From: Cyanodermella asteris
Lineage: Eukaryota; Ascomycota; Lecanoromycetes; Ostropales; Stictidaceae
Direction of reading: 5' to 3'
Assembly: GCA_900618795.1 (NCBI GenBank)
Contig: UYJD01000002.1
Location: 124,001 to 188,000, forward strand
Length of the DNA stretch: 64,000 bases
The notes beneath the pieces were generated by a model. That model was not told the origin of the DNA and searched no databases. It was given only the letters and a program-made list of their open reading frames with translations. Shown one piece after another: positions 37,006-48,518 of the stretch (positions are counted from its first letter, which is position 1; every line of letters starts with the position of its first letter). The translations under genes and the position numbers were made by a program.

Positions 37006-39637
37006 TGAAACAATATCAAAGGACGAAGGGACCTTCTGAAACTTTGATGCTTTGAGAAATAGGCAACAGCTACTAGCAGGTCCGCCAACCTACCGCCTTC
37101 ATAAAACGAATGTGGCTCAGCTCTTCTTTTTTTGGGGCTGCTCTCAACATTCCTTGTCACAACATCCGACTTATTGAAACACACTTCGTGTATAATTCCT
37201 TCGGGATTTGAAATTTCATGTACATTTGGACGGCTTCACAGTCAATGAGTACAACAGAAAACGGACAGATGCTTCTCATTTTGGTGGAGGGAGAATTGCC
37301 AGAATAAACGACGCATGCTCGTATGGAATTGGAGGAAAATCTTGAAAGTAAATCTGGGAGGTCCAAGTCTGGTCTGGACTCACAAACTGGTTTTTTTCTC
37401 TTTTGAGAATGGAGTATGAAGGCAACGGACTTTTGGGGAAAAAGGGAGGCAAGAAAGCAAGCAGACTGATAGCTCAGTAACTGCGGTTTTCACATATTTG
37501 AGATTTTTTGTTATGGAGTCGAATTGAACGGCACAAAATTGGGCCCGGATGGGGAGGAAAGTTTTTGTATCAAAGATTGAGCGGATATTTTTCCGGCCTT
37601 GTTCTTGACTAACAACAACGACAACGTCTGGAGCTAAGCTACTGCAGCATAGCTGAATTCGAAAAAAGGTCGAAACATAATAGCTTGCTTCGTTCTGTTG
37701 TGTTTTTTTGCGTGCGGTGGTGTATGTCAGAGAGCGCGACTTTGCCAGTTGACTTACTGGATTGGTCACGATGATGCGTGGACACTCGGATGGGTCGCCT
37801 GTCTCGCCTCCGTATGGTGACGGTGTCCACCTGAGCAGGCAAAGATGGTGGTCAGCAATCCCATCCCTGGGCAGTGATCTTCGGGAAAACTCAACTCGGC
37901 TGGTCGGTCACGGGGGCACACGCGATCAAAGAGGAAGAGGATCAAAGGTAGGAGTGATTCCAATTGAACAGATCCAAGACTACGCGCCGATGTGGTTTTG
38001 CAAATATCCGAGTCCATGATGCACTCACTCATCGCCATCCCATCATTGTGCAGCCCATCTTCGACCACGCTGTGCCGCAAGAAACCTTCCCAGGACCACT
38101 CTCTGCCCAGCCCGACGGGCCCGTCTAGCATTCGGAATCACGACAATCGACGTCAACACGATCTTACTTACTTACTTGACTCGCTTGCCAAAAAAACAAC
38201 AACATCCCGGATCGGCCCGATAGCTAGCTAGTTGCAACAAGTGGGTTTACGTCTTGAACGAGACCAGATACAACAACTCCTTCTTCGACGTGCGGGAGCA
38301 AAACTCTGTATTTCCGCCGAGAGACACGGGGAACGTTCTAAAAAAAAAAAAAAGTGGGAATCGGTCTTGGAAGCCATCTGGTTCCTCCAAGATGGTCTTG
38401 TGTTCGGACAGACGATGTGGTGAATCGTGGATCGGCCCGTCTGCGAATCATTGTCCACCGACTCAGGCCGTACGTACATGATGGTGTATTTCACAATTTT
38501 GCAGGGTTCAATGAAGCGAAGGATAACATTTTACATTGCGATCGAACCGTCATGCATTTGCGGCAGCAGCCGGATTCGTGGTGGATGTTGAGACGACCAA
38601 GCCACGACTTCGCCAACACTGACGCCGGAAGCCTGTGTCCGAATGCGGTCATACGTCTTCTCGACAGATACGCCGCGAGTCATGGCCAACCTCGCACAGA
38701 AAAAACACACACACACACACACACACACACGACAAATTCAGCCCGACGCAGCCCACAAGCAGCAGCCAAAAACACACAAGGCGGGGGTCCGACCACCGAT
38801 GAGTGAAACCACGCTGATCCGCACAGCTGTTCCCGCCATCACGGATGAAAAAAAAAACGCAATTGGGGCGCGTCGAACGAAGTTGCGAAACGGGCAGAGC
38901 GGGTTAGGGAAGTAGCCCTTTCATCTACTCGTCTCGTATCTCCTACCTCCCGTGTGTGTATGTGTGCGTGTTCTATCGATACGCCTGATTTAGAATAGAT
39001 CTCTCCACAAACACAGCCCCACCTCCTCCTCGGACCCCATGCCACGATTTTCTCCCCCCTTTGCTTTGTGGCGTAAGGAGGGGACGAACGATAAAATCGT
39101 GAAACGTACCACCTCGCCATCGAACCCCCCCCCACCCCTTTGGCAGGTAGGGCCGGAAACGAGGGAGGCATCTTCGTGTTTTGTTCAAGGGCGGGTTAGG
39201 GGGTGGTTTGTGGCGGGGGAGCACGAGCTTTGCTCCCAAGGTGGACGTTAAAGCCCGAACGCGACGTGTAGCGTGAAAAACGGGTAGATATTCGGACACG
39301 ACAGATATAAAGGCGCGGGCTGGACCAGCAACACTAGGTCCCAGTCCCAGCCATCGGCACGTACCTGTTCAGACGGGCTTGTCGTGTGCGCGCTGTGGAA
39401 AACGCGAGGTTGGAGACGAAGAGCAATGTTGTAACGCAATGGCTCTGAGCCTGTCGCGTACGGCGATAGGGTAGATATGTCAGAAAAAAGACTCAGACAG
39501 CGCTGGGTGTATTTGAGTAAAATAAGGGACGAAGAGGTCAAAGAATGGAATGTCTGGAAAGCGATGTAATCATAGCTAAATCTTGCAAAGTCGCTCATTC
39601 ATTGATTCGTCAAGCACGTAGCGCATACAGGGGTATC
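37006..39637. other. Intergenic, 2.6 kb, with simple-sequence tracts
   Basis: This carries the 3' ends of the GATA gene and of the minus-strand gene that ends at 39638. Open frames are short and unsupported. It contains poly-A and poly-T tracts (A14 at 38340-38354, T runs near 37389 and 37700), poly-C/G tracts near 39053 and 39127, and the CA microsatellite below. No RNA gene seen. Confidence 0.5.
38705..38731. repeat. (AC)n microsatellite
   Basis: About thirteen uninterrupted AC units directly after a short A run. It is likely polymorphic between strains. Confidence 0.9.
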
Positions 39638-41605
39638 TCAGTCACTCCTCCCAAACAAAAGCTCGGTCAAATTATTGACGGCATGACGAACGCCAAACCT
39701 CCGTAGAAAAAGATCAAACAGCTCACCGACGTGGTCAAACGAACCAGCATCCTCCCGTTCTCGCCAGGAGACGGGAAATGCAGCGCAAGCAGAAACGTCG
39801 CTGCGGGCTTCACCCGTCCAGTCGAAAGTAATTTTCCAACTGATGAGTAGACACACGCCGTCCTTCTCTAGACGTAGAGTCTGGCGTCCCATATGGATGC
39901 GTTTCTTGATGTACGTGTGGTCGGTCTCGGATCTCAGACTCGTGTCCGTGTCAATGACGGGAACGCCGGATACGAGGTCGCTGTGGTCGCCTATACAGGC
40001 TTGCCAGGTTGTTGCGCGCAGGCTTGCTAGGTCCCAGTAGCTTGATGCGGCTCGGCCGATCGCGTTGATGTCGCAGGTACTGGGACCGTACTCGCCTCCC
40101 AAGTGCTGTCTGCAGAACGTCAAAAGCTCGATTTTCGACCACTCGGACCAACTGCCGTGGGAGCCGATCTGGAAGATGCGGCCGTCTTCGGGATCGACAT
40201 CCACGTCAAGACCAAGCGCTAGGAGCTCGTCAGGTGAAGTAATGTCGAGAACGCTGCGCTGGACGTGCTTGTCCTCGAAGAAGACTGCCTGTTGATTGCA
40301 CTTTACGAGTAGAGGTGTGAACATCCCGAGCACTTCTGTGCTGAGCAGAGCAGGGGCTGCTTCTATTTTCTCGGATGATGGCTCGTCCGCGCCAGCTGGA
40401 TCTGCTCTTGCGCTGCTGAATGGCAAGAATTTGGCTATAGCTTTGGATACAAGTTTGTCCGTTGCTTTCGACCTGGATCCTGTCTGCCGTCCCCTTGAAA
40501 TTACGTCAAGCACTGCCTCAGTATTCCACTGCTTGAGATTGCTAGCATCTTGTGCCATCAATGCGTCTTCGAGCGAGTCGACATCCTTGGAGAGTCTTTC
40601 CCGTTCCCGTAACAGTTTCGCGAGCTCGTCTTGTTTGGCGCTCGAGACCAGGTCGTGTAGTATGATAGGCCCACTGGGCTGGAGCGGAATGCCAGCATCC
40701 TCCAGCTCCTCAGTTTCGTCAAGCCCGCCAGTTTCGTCCTGAAGTTCAGTATCCTCAGTCCGGTCTTCCGGGTTGAGTTCTTCCTCTTCGTCGCCATCTT
40801 CTTCGATTTGGTATTCTGCTTCGTCGGCAGGCTGATCTTCGCCTCTTTCCTTGCGAGCAGCTCGGCTGCCAGTGGACGTCTCGGCGCTTTCTCGTCGACT
40901 CGTAGGAGGAAGGGTCGACCGTCGCATGGTAAGTCGCCTCGCAGCCTTACCCGACGGACTCGATGATAACAGCCCCGGTGGCGCGAAAGGCATCTCCGGC
41001 GTAGGAAGCTTGGGAAGCAAAGGCTCGCCGTTCTCGTCTGCCATTGCTGAAAAGTCGTCCTCCATAGTCGTCGTTTCATCAGCGGGGGCAGCGTTTGTGA
41101 TATCTGGCGAGGTCTCTTTTGACATCTGTGAAAGCTCCGCCTCCTCGGTCGGTATGTTCTCTTGTCCAACCTCAACCGTCTCTTCCCTTGTATCATCAGC
41201 CGCGGCAAACGACACCCTCTTCCCAGATCCTCTCGATGACCTTTGCGACCTTCCGCCGCCGGTCCCTCCCATGCTCAACTTTATAGGAGGGGTTGGTGAT
41301 CCACGATTCGGCGTAGTGGTACGCAAGGGAGTCGGATTCAGCTGTTTCGGTCTCTTCTCTGTGCCGATGTGGCCCATATCAAAGATGTCGTCTTCCGTTC
41401 CATCCAGGCCACTGAAAGATCTTCTCGGAGGCTGCAGCAGGCCCGGATTCGTGCGCGCTAAGCTGGACCTTGTAGGAGATGCATACGACGGACGCAACGG
41501 AGACGCTTGAGGAGCCAGAAGGCCATTGTCTGCTGCGATCTTGATGGGACTGATGCTGACGCTACGGGTCATGGAAACTCGGCGGCGCTTCGGAGACGGG
41601 TCCAT
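39638..41605 (-). CDS. Unrecognised nuclear-type protein with acidic and coiled-coil regions
   Basis: A single exon of 655 residues from the first ATG (41605); the frame extends upstream only from a TTG. The start MDPSPKRRRVSMTRSVSISP carries an NLS-like KRRR and many SP/TP sites, continuing to about residue 250. An acidic stretch (EEDGDEEEELNPEDRTEDTE) near 280-310 is followed by a predicted coiled coil (DELAKLLRERERLSKDVDSL). The C-terminal ~270 residues look folded, ending with LLISWKITFDWTGEARSDVS and FDLFLRRFGVRHAVNNLTEL. I do not recognise it with certainty. The layout (disordered, coiled coil, C-terminal alpha/beta domain) would fit an inner-kinetochore RWD-type protein such as CENP-P/Ctf19 or CENP-O, but this is only a suggestion. 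Confidence 0.75.
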   Translation of the reverse strand: MDPSPKRRRVSMTRSVSISPIKIAADNGLLAPQASPLRPSYASPTRSSLARTNPGLLQPPRRSFSGLDGTEDDIFDMGHIGTEKRPKQLNPTPLRTTTPNRGSPTPPIKLSMGGTGGGRSQRSSRGSGKRVSFAAADDTREETVEVGQENIPTEEAELSQMSKETSPDITNAAPADETTTMEDDFSAMADENGEPLLPKLPTPEMPFAPPGLLSSSPSGKAARRLTMRRSTLPPTSRRESAETSTGSRAARKERGEDQPADEAEYQIEEDGDEEEELNPEDRTEDTELQDETGGLDETEELEDAGIPLQPSGPIILHDLVSSAKQDELAKLLRERERLSKDVDSLEDALMAQDASNLKQWNTEAVLDVISRGRQTGSRSKATDKLVSKAIAKFLPFSSARADPAGADEPSSEKIEAAPALLSTEVLGMFTPLLVKCNQQAVFFEDKHVQRSVLDITSPDELLALGLDVDVDPEDGRIFQIGSHGSWSEWSKIELLTFCRQHLGGEYGPSTCDINAIGRAASSYWDLASLRATTWQACIGDHSDLVSGVPVIDTDTSLRSETDHTYIKKRIHMGRQTLRLEKDGVCLLISWKITFDWTGEARSDVSACAAFPVSWREREDAGSFDHVGELFDLFLRRFGVRHAVNNLTELLFGRSD

Positions 41606-42082
41606 GCTTGTAGTACTCGAATGTGTCTCATTTGGAGGCTGGAATGCAGCTGCACGAAGCCTGACCACCCACGTTATGATCAGACTCAATTGACGCGAGG
41701 ATAGGCTGTATAGAGTTGATGCTGGTGGTGGGCGCAAAGCTGATTGATAATGTCGCGTTTGTAACGCGTCCCCGCTCAAATCAACTTCACTTCTGCCAAG
41801 ATTTCGTGTTTGGTGTATTTCCGCGCAACTACTCCATTAAACTGGAATTATGATCTTTTAGGTCATAGTACATCGCCTCATATAAATTTGATAATCTGGG
41901 AGCGGCTTTACAGGAGTTCGTGGAATTATGTTCAGACGGTCATAACATCATGCAATTGTCATTAATACAATACACGGGCTGTCGCGCCCCGGAACCGCTC
42001 TATGCGAAGCTGCATCTCCCAAGTTCCTGTTCCTGCGGCAGTAGAGAACTTTTCAAAATACCTTCGAACCGTGCGGCATCGC
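41606..42082. other. Intergenic between the unrecognised gene and vip1
   Basis: 477 bases with the promoter of the gene ending at 39638 and the 3' region of the vip1-like gene. AT-rich around 41800-41960. Nothing else seen. Confidence 0.4.
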
Positions 42083-43073
42083 TTAGGCAGTCTTGCCTGG
42101 CAACGGCTCAATGTTGGCCGTAGCGCTCACGACATCAGCCTGGCCGGTAGCAGTGCTGTCGCCCTTGACACCGGACTTGCCGCAACCAGAGCAAGCACAC
42201 TTGCCCTCCTCGCACGGGCATGTACCATCATTACCACCACACTGGCAGACAGTGTTGTTCGTACCGGGAACTGTGGTCTGAGTCTTCTTGTTCGCCTCCG
42301 TGGCCTCCTCGGTGCTCAGACCATCTTGGCCGGTAGTCTTGGGGTCCTTACCCGCCTTGAGATCAGCCAATCTGCGGGCCTCGTTGTGAATGTCGACAAC
42401 CTGCTTGCTTCCAGTGCTGTAGAAGTCGACCAGACGCTGGCCGGTGGGTGTGTTGGCAGCCTTCTCGAAGTAGCTGTGTAGACCGGCAAACAGCTGCTGG
42501 CCGCGGGATGAGATGCCGTACTGCGAGTCGGCGGCCTTGGCCTTGTCTGTGACCTTGTACTTCTCGTCGTATGCCTTCAAAGCATTGGTGAAGCGGGTGG
42601 AGACACCGTGCTGCTTGTCGAGGTCCAAAGCGCGCTCGAGAGCCTTGTCCGAAATCACGTAGCCGTGGGCAAGATATTCGGCAAAGACACGGCTGCGGGG
42701 CTTGTCCTCCTGGTCGACATTGTCATATGAATCGTGAGCTGCTGTGCCGGTTGTAGCGCCGCTGGCGAGATCGCTGAGGGAGGCTCCTGAAGTGACAGAG
42801 ACCTGGCTGGGGCCGAGCTGGGTGTTATCCAGCAGGAGCGCTGTCTTGGCGGCGCTGTCCTTCTCGAAGACGACAGTGGCAGACTTGGTGGCGTCGGCCT
42901 CATTTGAAGTGGGCTTGACGGTCAAGCTCTGGATCTTGCCGCAGAAGGAGAAGAAGTCGCGGACCTGCTGCTCAGTAGTCTGAGCAGAGATGTTGTTCAC
43001 CTGTCTGGAACGTCAGTTACTGTCAAATGCTGGTCGTGTGGACGGTGTGTATACATACGTGAACAGTCGACAT
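42083..43073 (-). CDS. vip1: Vip1-like RRM protein with a cysteine-rich C-terminal tail
   Basis: A five-codon first exon, 43073-43059 (MSTVH), is spliced over a 55-nt intron to 43000-42083; the product is 310 residues. The N-terminal RRM has RNP2 as VHVNNI and RNP1-like SATVVFEK, and the middle (SRVFAEYLAHGYVISDKALE, ALDLDKQHGVSTRFTNALKA) matches the Vip1 family of fission yeast and filamentous fungi. After a Thr-rich linker a CXC-rich segment appears: CQCGG, CPCEEGKCAC and SGC, seven Cys in about 22 residues, resembling a metallothionein. Family members bind RNA or p53-related epitopes; the role is not settled. The Cys tail would suit metal binding or redox sensing, which is inference. Confidence 0.85.
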
Positions 43074-43832
43074 GATTGTGGATGAGCGGCGGTCTCTTTG
43101 CTATTTCAGTGTCTGATAGTGAGTGGGTTATGCAGAAGAGAGTTTGGTTTTGAGCAAGTTGGAGAGGGGTATTGTGGATGAAAGGGGGAGCATGGGTGTT
43201 TTAAGCAGCTGCTTGCTTGTGACTGCCCTGCCTTGACTGCGCGCATCCAGCAACTTCGAGGGGCAAAGCTCGCCTACGTCACCGCACCGCGCAAAAGCCT
43301 CACAGGTGAGCCACACTCCACCCTCGCGCTAACGTCGATCCTGTCGCCTGCGCCACCAGCGATCCAGACTCACGACCCTCATCTTCAGCTTCAGCTTCAA
43401 CTTTCCTGTTTCGTCGACAAGTGACTGCTGCCTCACAGCATAGCCGAAACATGCGTACTTCCTCAGCTTGGCGGAAATCACACGAAAAGCCTGTCTCTGC
43501 AGCGCTAGCAAGCTGAGGGACCACGGCAGCTGCACAAAGCTCGGGCAACATTTTGGGAGCTCACATATACACGTAAACATGTGTCAAGATTCTAGGTAGT
43601 TGTTCCTTGAGGCTAAATTCGACCTATGGACAAGTAGCACAAAAAAGAAGGTTCACACCTCTTCGCGTTCGTGCATGCCAATCTCTCCCAGTCGAGAACA
43701 GTAATCTGGGTTCAAGCCAAAATCTCAGTTTCATGCACGCTCAAATGCCACCTCCGGCAATTCAGTCTCTGGTCTGATATCCATTTAATCCAGACAGATA
43801 AGAGACAAAAACAATTCTCTCCTTCACTACGG
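43074..43832. other. Intergenic between vip1 and tfg1
   Basis: 759 bases holding the vip1 promoter (right next to 43073) and the 3' end of the TFIIF gene. No coding frame supported. Confidence 0.4.
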
Positions 43833-45940
43833 TCATGGCTTCGGTGTAAGAAGCCTGGTCCCCTTGTCGTACTTTGCAACGAGCTTGACCATGTGGATGA
43901 TCTTAGCCTGCTGCTCTTTCTTCTCTTTGCCTGAACCCAGCGTGGAGAACTTGCCCACCAGTGCCTGCATCGTGATACCATCCTCAGGGATGTGCGACCT
44001 GAGCTCCTCGGGTGTCTTCGGAAATTCCTTCAGTTTCACCGGCGGGCCGGGAGCAGGAGAACCGGCTCTGCTGCCCACACGAGATTGGCCCGGGCTGCCC
44101 GCAGGAGAACGTGGAGAGGACAGCTTGATCCTTCTCGGCCCGCCTCCTTCCGTGTCACTACCAGAACCAGCTCCGAAAGACCGATTGCTTCCCGCTACAG
44201 AAGGACCGCCATTCGCGGCTGGTGCTGGTGACTGAGTGCGGGATGGAATGTTCGACACCAACCTGGAGGTCGGATTCTTGAACTTGGCCTTCTTGCGCGC
44301 GGCCGTTGATTCATTGCCGCTAGCATCCGAAAGGTTGGGTGAGCCAGGGCGCTTGAGATTCTGCGCCGCCCTGTGCAGGGGATCAGAGTGCTTGCTAGGA
44401 CGATGACCTGGCGTGTTAGTGCGAGAGCCAGGCTCAGACTTGATCTTTACTCCACCAGTCGCGCTAGCTGCAACTGCAGCTGCAGCCTTGGCTTCCGCTT
44501 CCTTTCTCTCCTTCTCGCGTTCGAGTTCGGCTTCAGTGTCTGTCGAGTCGCTCTGTAAACATGTTAACACGCCAACACAATACTCGTGTGCAGCATTCTT
44601 ACCTCATCCGAGTATGGATTCTCCTTGCTGTACTCGTAAATGGCATTGCGTTCGCGCTTGTAGAGTGCCTTCTGCAGTTTCCGGCCCTGCTTTTTGAACG
44701 TCTTCGCGAGTGCTTGTTCCAACTCTTCTTCGTCTTCGGCCTCTTTTGCAGATCTGTTGCCGAAAATATTCGCCTTGAGCTGGTCCTTCTTGATCCTTGC
44801 TTCGGCGGCCTTGACGTCCTCTTCTTCGCCCTCAATTGCGGCTGGAGCTTCGTCATCCGCAAAGTCTTCCTCAAAGTCCAAGCCAATATCGTCAGCAGCT
44901 CCGGCCCTGTCATCGGCCAGAACACCTCTGAAGAAGCTCTTGCCACCCATGTTCATTGCATCTCGATCGTCCCTCTCCCGGTCTTCGACCTGCTTCTCCG
45001 CCTTAATGAACGCTGCCATGAAGCTGGGCTCGGGGTTTGCCTTCTCCATCTTGACCTTTCTTGCCTCTGCAGCCTTCGTTTGCTGCGAATTGAGCTTTGT
45101 CTTTGGGTGAAACTTGTACCATTTCTGAAGAGGAGTAATCACATATCGAGGTCCTGAAGGTGTCTCCTCGTACTTGAGCTGTGTCCAGATGTTCGAGCTG
45201 GCATCCTCGTACGTGCCCATCCAAATCTTATTCTGTTCGTCGTCTTCCAGATGCCAAGGGAGCGCCTCCTCGTACTTGAGTTGTGACTTGGCTTTGCTCT
45301 CCGCAAGATTATTTCTCGTGATTGCCTCGTTCGCCTTCTTCTTGACTGGTTTTGCCTTCTTCTTCTGTAGACTGGGTGCAATCTCTGCTCGGGCAGCCTC
45401 CTTGGCAGCATTGCGCTCCGCATCACCTGCGCCCTCCTGCTCTCTCTTCACTGCCTCCGCCTTCATCTCTTCCCACTCCTCTGTTCCGGGCATAGGCGCA
45501 CGCACATCCCGCCTTAGGAGAAACAGCGGTCGCTGAAATTCAGAAGGATCACGCGGGTCCACAGGTTTCCGAGACGAGAATCGTGCTACGTGATGCCGCA
45601 AACCTTCCATGAGAGCTTTCTTGGTCATAACAACTGGGAAGTCGGTGTAAGCACCTGGCGGTGGGGGTTGTGTGAATAGGCTGGGTGTGGTATCGCCAAA
45701 GGGAAGAGCCTGGAGATCTCTCGGTTCCGCCTTTTCAGGTGCTGGTCGCAATGCCGGCGCGCTGGAGCCATTCGCCGCGCCTTTGCTCCCCGGAGCCGAT
45801 GCTGCTGGCCGTGGCCTTGGAGGCTTCTTCTTCTGGACAAGGACATTGTTGACAGGTTTTGCGGGGCGTCGGCGAGGAGGGGGAGGGCCACCGCCGTTGG
45901 GGGTTCGACCAGGCGTGTGGCCGGCGGGAGACGCGCTCAT
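43833..45940 (-). CDS. tfg1: TFIIF alpha subunit (RAP74/Tfg1)
   Basis: Exons 45940-44603 and 44552-43833 join over a 50-nt intron (GTAAG donor, TTTACAG acceptor) for 685 residues. The N-terminus is Pro/Arg-rich. The dimerisation region includes RPLFLLRRDVRAPMPGTEEW, LPWHLEDDEQNKIWMGTYED and YVITPLQKWYKFHPKTKL, the latter diagnostic of RAP74. A charged central region (EEEDVKAAEARIKKDQLKAN) follows, then a disordered Ser/Pro/Gly stretch. The C-terminal winged helix (EDGITMQALVGKFSTLGSGK ... KIIHMVKLVAKYD) is that of TFIIF alpha. It works with RNA polymerase II in initiation and elongation in the nucleus. Confidence 0.93.
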
Positions 45941-46670
45941 GGTGGTTGAAGAAAGGGAAGATCTATCTCATTTCCTGTCCGTCTCCGCCTCTAGCTGGGC
46001 GGAAGTGATCGCGCTTGATGCCAGCAATGTGTGTCTGCTTCGAAGTGGCCGTAAAGAGTTGTAGGAATCTAGTGTAAGATACACGCGCAAATGAGAATTG
46101 GGTGAAGGTGTAGACAAAGGATGGCATTCCAGAAGTCCGGCGACGGAAGCGATATGTCACTCGCGGAAGACGGCGGCGGTTGCCTTGGCGTGAAGCTGCA
46201 GCCTTACGCCACGGTGTCGAAACGCGAATCGCATCTCGTGAATAGCAGCTTGTACTGACTCATTATGCACTGACTCGGACACGGTGCTATCAGTGGCCTC
46301 ACATCTGAGCAGTCTGCTCGTGCGACAGCTTGAACAGCGTGTGACGAAAGCATTCGACTTGGACGAAGCCTCTTTCTTACAATTTTCTTCTACGCAATCT
46401 GCGACAAGCATGCGAAACAAGTTTGCATTCTTGAATCGTGCTCGTCGTCTTGCTTTCCATATTGAATGCAAACTAGCTTTCGCTCGTCACTGAGATCACG
46501 TTTCCTGGGTTCAAGAAAGTTCTTGAACCATCCCTCATGAGACGACTTACTGACACTTTAGGATTGAGTTGTTCAAGAGAAGTGTGTTGTTGTTTCGTCC
46601 GCTAGATATACATTGGACGCCGCCAAATGCCGAGCATGAAGTGAAGAACCCGCTACTGTACAATAGTCAT
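45941..46670. other. Intergenic between tfg1 and phb1
   Basis: 730 bases: tfg1 promoter side and the phb1 3' region. Open frames here are short and not supported. Confidence 0.4.
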
Positions 46671-47564
46671 TTACGAGCGCAGACCCAGGAGCATGTTCGT
46701 TCCCTTGCCATCCTTTCCGCCCTCGCCACCAGGAATATATGTGACGTTCGGGTTCGATGCGAGCGTCTGTGCAATGTCTTTCTGAGCTTCGATTCTTCTG
46801 ATCTGGATGAGACCGTCGCCGTTCTTGGCGACCGCCTTGCTGATGATTTCGGCACTCTCGGCTTCTCCCTCGGCACGAATGACGTTGGCTTGACGCTCTT
46901 GCTCGGCCTTTTCGACGATGAATCGTGCTCTTTCCGCGTCCTGCTGGGCGATCTGCTTCTGCTCGACGGCCTTGGTGAATTCCTTGCCAAATGTCATGTG
47001 TGTGATTGAGACGTCTTCCAGAGCAATGTTGAACTCGGATGCTCTCTTCATCAGGTCTGTTCGTATCCGGCCAGAGACGGCTTCGCGCTGTGTGATCAGT
47101 TCGGCGGCATCGAACTGGGCGACGATCGATTTGAGAACTTCGTTTCCGATGGACGGCAAGACACGCTCGTCGTAGTCGAGACCGAGTGACTAGATGTATT
47201 AGATCCGGTATATTATCATGGACCACGTCTGTCATACCTGGTAGATCTTGGGAAGCATCTGCACTTCAGGTCGGTGGAGGACACGCAGGGTCAAGCTAAC
47301 CATCTGCAAATCCTTGCTACCGGTCGTCGTGCTGATATTGCGAGGCTTCGTTCGGACATCGTATACGATAGCTCGCTGCAGCCACGGGACGAGAAAGTGT
47401 GTGCCTTCGTTGACGACCTTTTCCTTGACACCAGAGAGACGATCGAAGATAACCGCTCGACTTCCACCCTTGACGTCGTAGAGAGCACTGTTGGCCACCG
47501 AGAGACCAAGACCCAGCGGAATCGCAATGCGGGCAAGCGAGCCCAGAGCTCTTTCTGCGGCCAT
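46671..47564 (-). CDS. phb1: Prohibitin 1
   Basis: Exons 47564-47238 and 47189-46671 join over a 48-nt intron (GTATG donor, ATCTAG acceptor), giving 281 residues, the usual length. The start has a hydrophobic membrane segment ([20 protein letters not shown]), then the PHB/SPFH domain with [20 protein letters not shown] and [20 protein letters not shown], a coiled coil ([20 protein letters not shown]) and the assembly tail. It forms the ring complex with Phb2 in the mitochondrial inner membrane, a scaffold and chaperone for respiratory subunits and the m-AAA protease. It is divergently transcribed from qcr8. Confidence 0.96.
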
Positions 47565-47778
47565 TTCGTGAGATGTGGCGTGAGTTGTGGAGTGATGATG
47601 CAGCTCGATGGCGGGTGTTTCTGGCGAGCAAATGCTGAGCGAAGCATACTGCCATTTTAGGACTAGCGCCCGGAGCATCTTAGCATCAATCGCCATCCGA
47701 GCAGAACTTCAACCCTTCACGACATCCTTCAATTCCCCCACGCCGCCACAGTCTCTACGTGCATTTGTCCAGTACACA
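47565..47778. promoter_or_regulatory. Short bidirectional promoter of phb1 and qcr8
   Basis: Only 214 bases separate the two ATGs, and both products sit in the mitochondrial inner membrane. A pyrimidine-rich block (CAACCCTTCACGACATCC, CAATTCCCCCACG) lies on the qcr8 side. No clear TATA box. Confidence 0.65.
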
Positions 47779-48518
47779 ATGCGTCCTACTCAGATCTTCC
47801 GAGGCGGCCACGGCCCCGACCCAAAGCACGGCGTGTATGTACATCGACTTCCCATTTCGATCACCTTCTCTTTCAACACTCTTCAACCATTGCCGAGGCA
47901 GAAAGAGCTTGGAGCATTGTGATGAGAGCATTGATGAGCTACAACTTGATACTAATGCTGGTTCGATAGCTTCCTCGGCACATGGGGTAACCTTGGCTCC
48001 CAGCCGCAGAAGGGAACCACCACATACTCCCTGTCCGCCAACCGACAGCGTCCTTTCGCCGGTGCTTTGAACAGCGCCGTCTTCAACACATACCGCCGAA
48101 CGAAGCACCAGATCTTTTACTGGTTGCCGACTTTCGCCGCCTTCTACTACGTTTTGGACTGGTCAATCAAGAAGTAAGTTGAGAAGAGATACGCCAGGAA
48201 TGTCGGAACGAGAAAAAAAAAACAGACAAAGAATGAAAGAGACCTTGCTGGACGCGCGCAACTTCAAAATCATAAACCGAAACAATGAACGGTGTCGGAA
48301 CGAAGAGCGCATTTTGAGATGCATCTATCGGACTCGAATTTGGGTTTCAGCAGGATGGGTGGATGCGATAGTTCTGGCATTATTTTGGTACAACTGGTTG
48401 CATTGGAATGGATGCTGACGAGCTTTACAGGAACGAGTGGTACAACTCCAAGGAGGGCCGCATGCACAGTGAGGAGGCCGCACAGAAGGCCTCCGAGGGT
48501 GGGGCTGTCAGAGGATAG
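47779..48518 (+). CDS. qcr8: Cytochrome bc1 complex subunit 8 (Qcr8)
   Basis: Three exons, 47779-47834, 47970-48173 and 48431-48518, give 115 residues. The first donor is GT/GTATGT within GGCGTGTATGTAC; it is the only one that keeps KHGVFLGTWGNLGSQPQKG in frame. The second intron is 257 nt, long for this window. The product has the family's N-terminal RGGHGPDPKHG, a central basic segment (NTYRRTKHQIFYWLPTFAAF) and one transmembrane helix (FAAFYYVLDWSIKK), then NEWYNSKEG. It is the ubiquinone-binding small subunit of respiratory complex III. Confidence 0.93.

Noticed and set aside
40851-41510. Plus-strand frame opposite the unrecognised nuclear protein
   Set aside because: Antisense shadow; the minus frame is far longer and has NLS, acidic and coiled-coil features.
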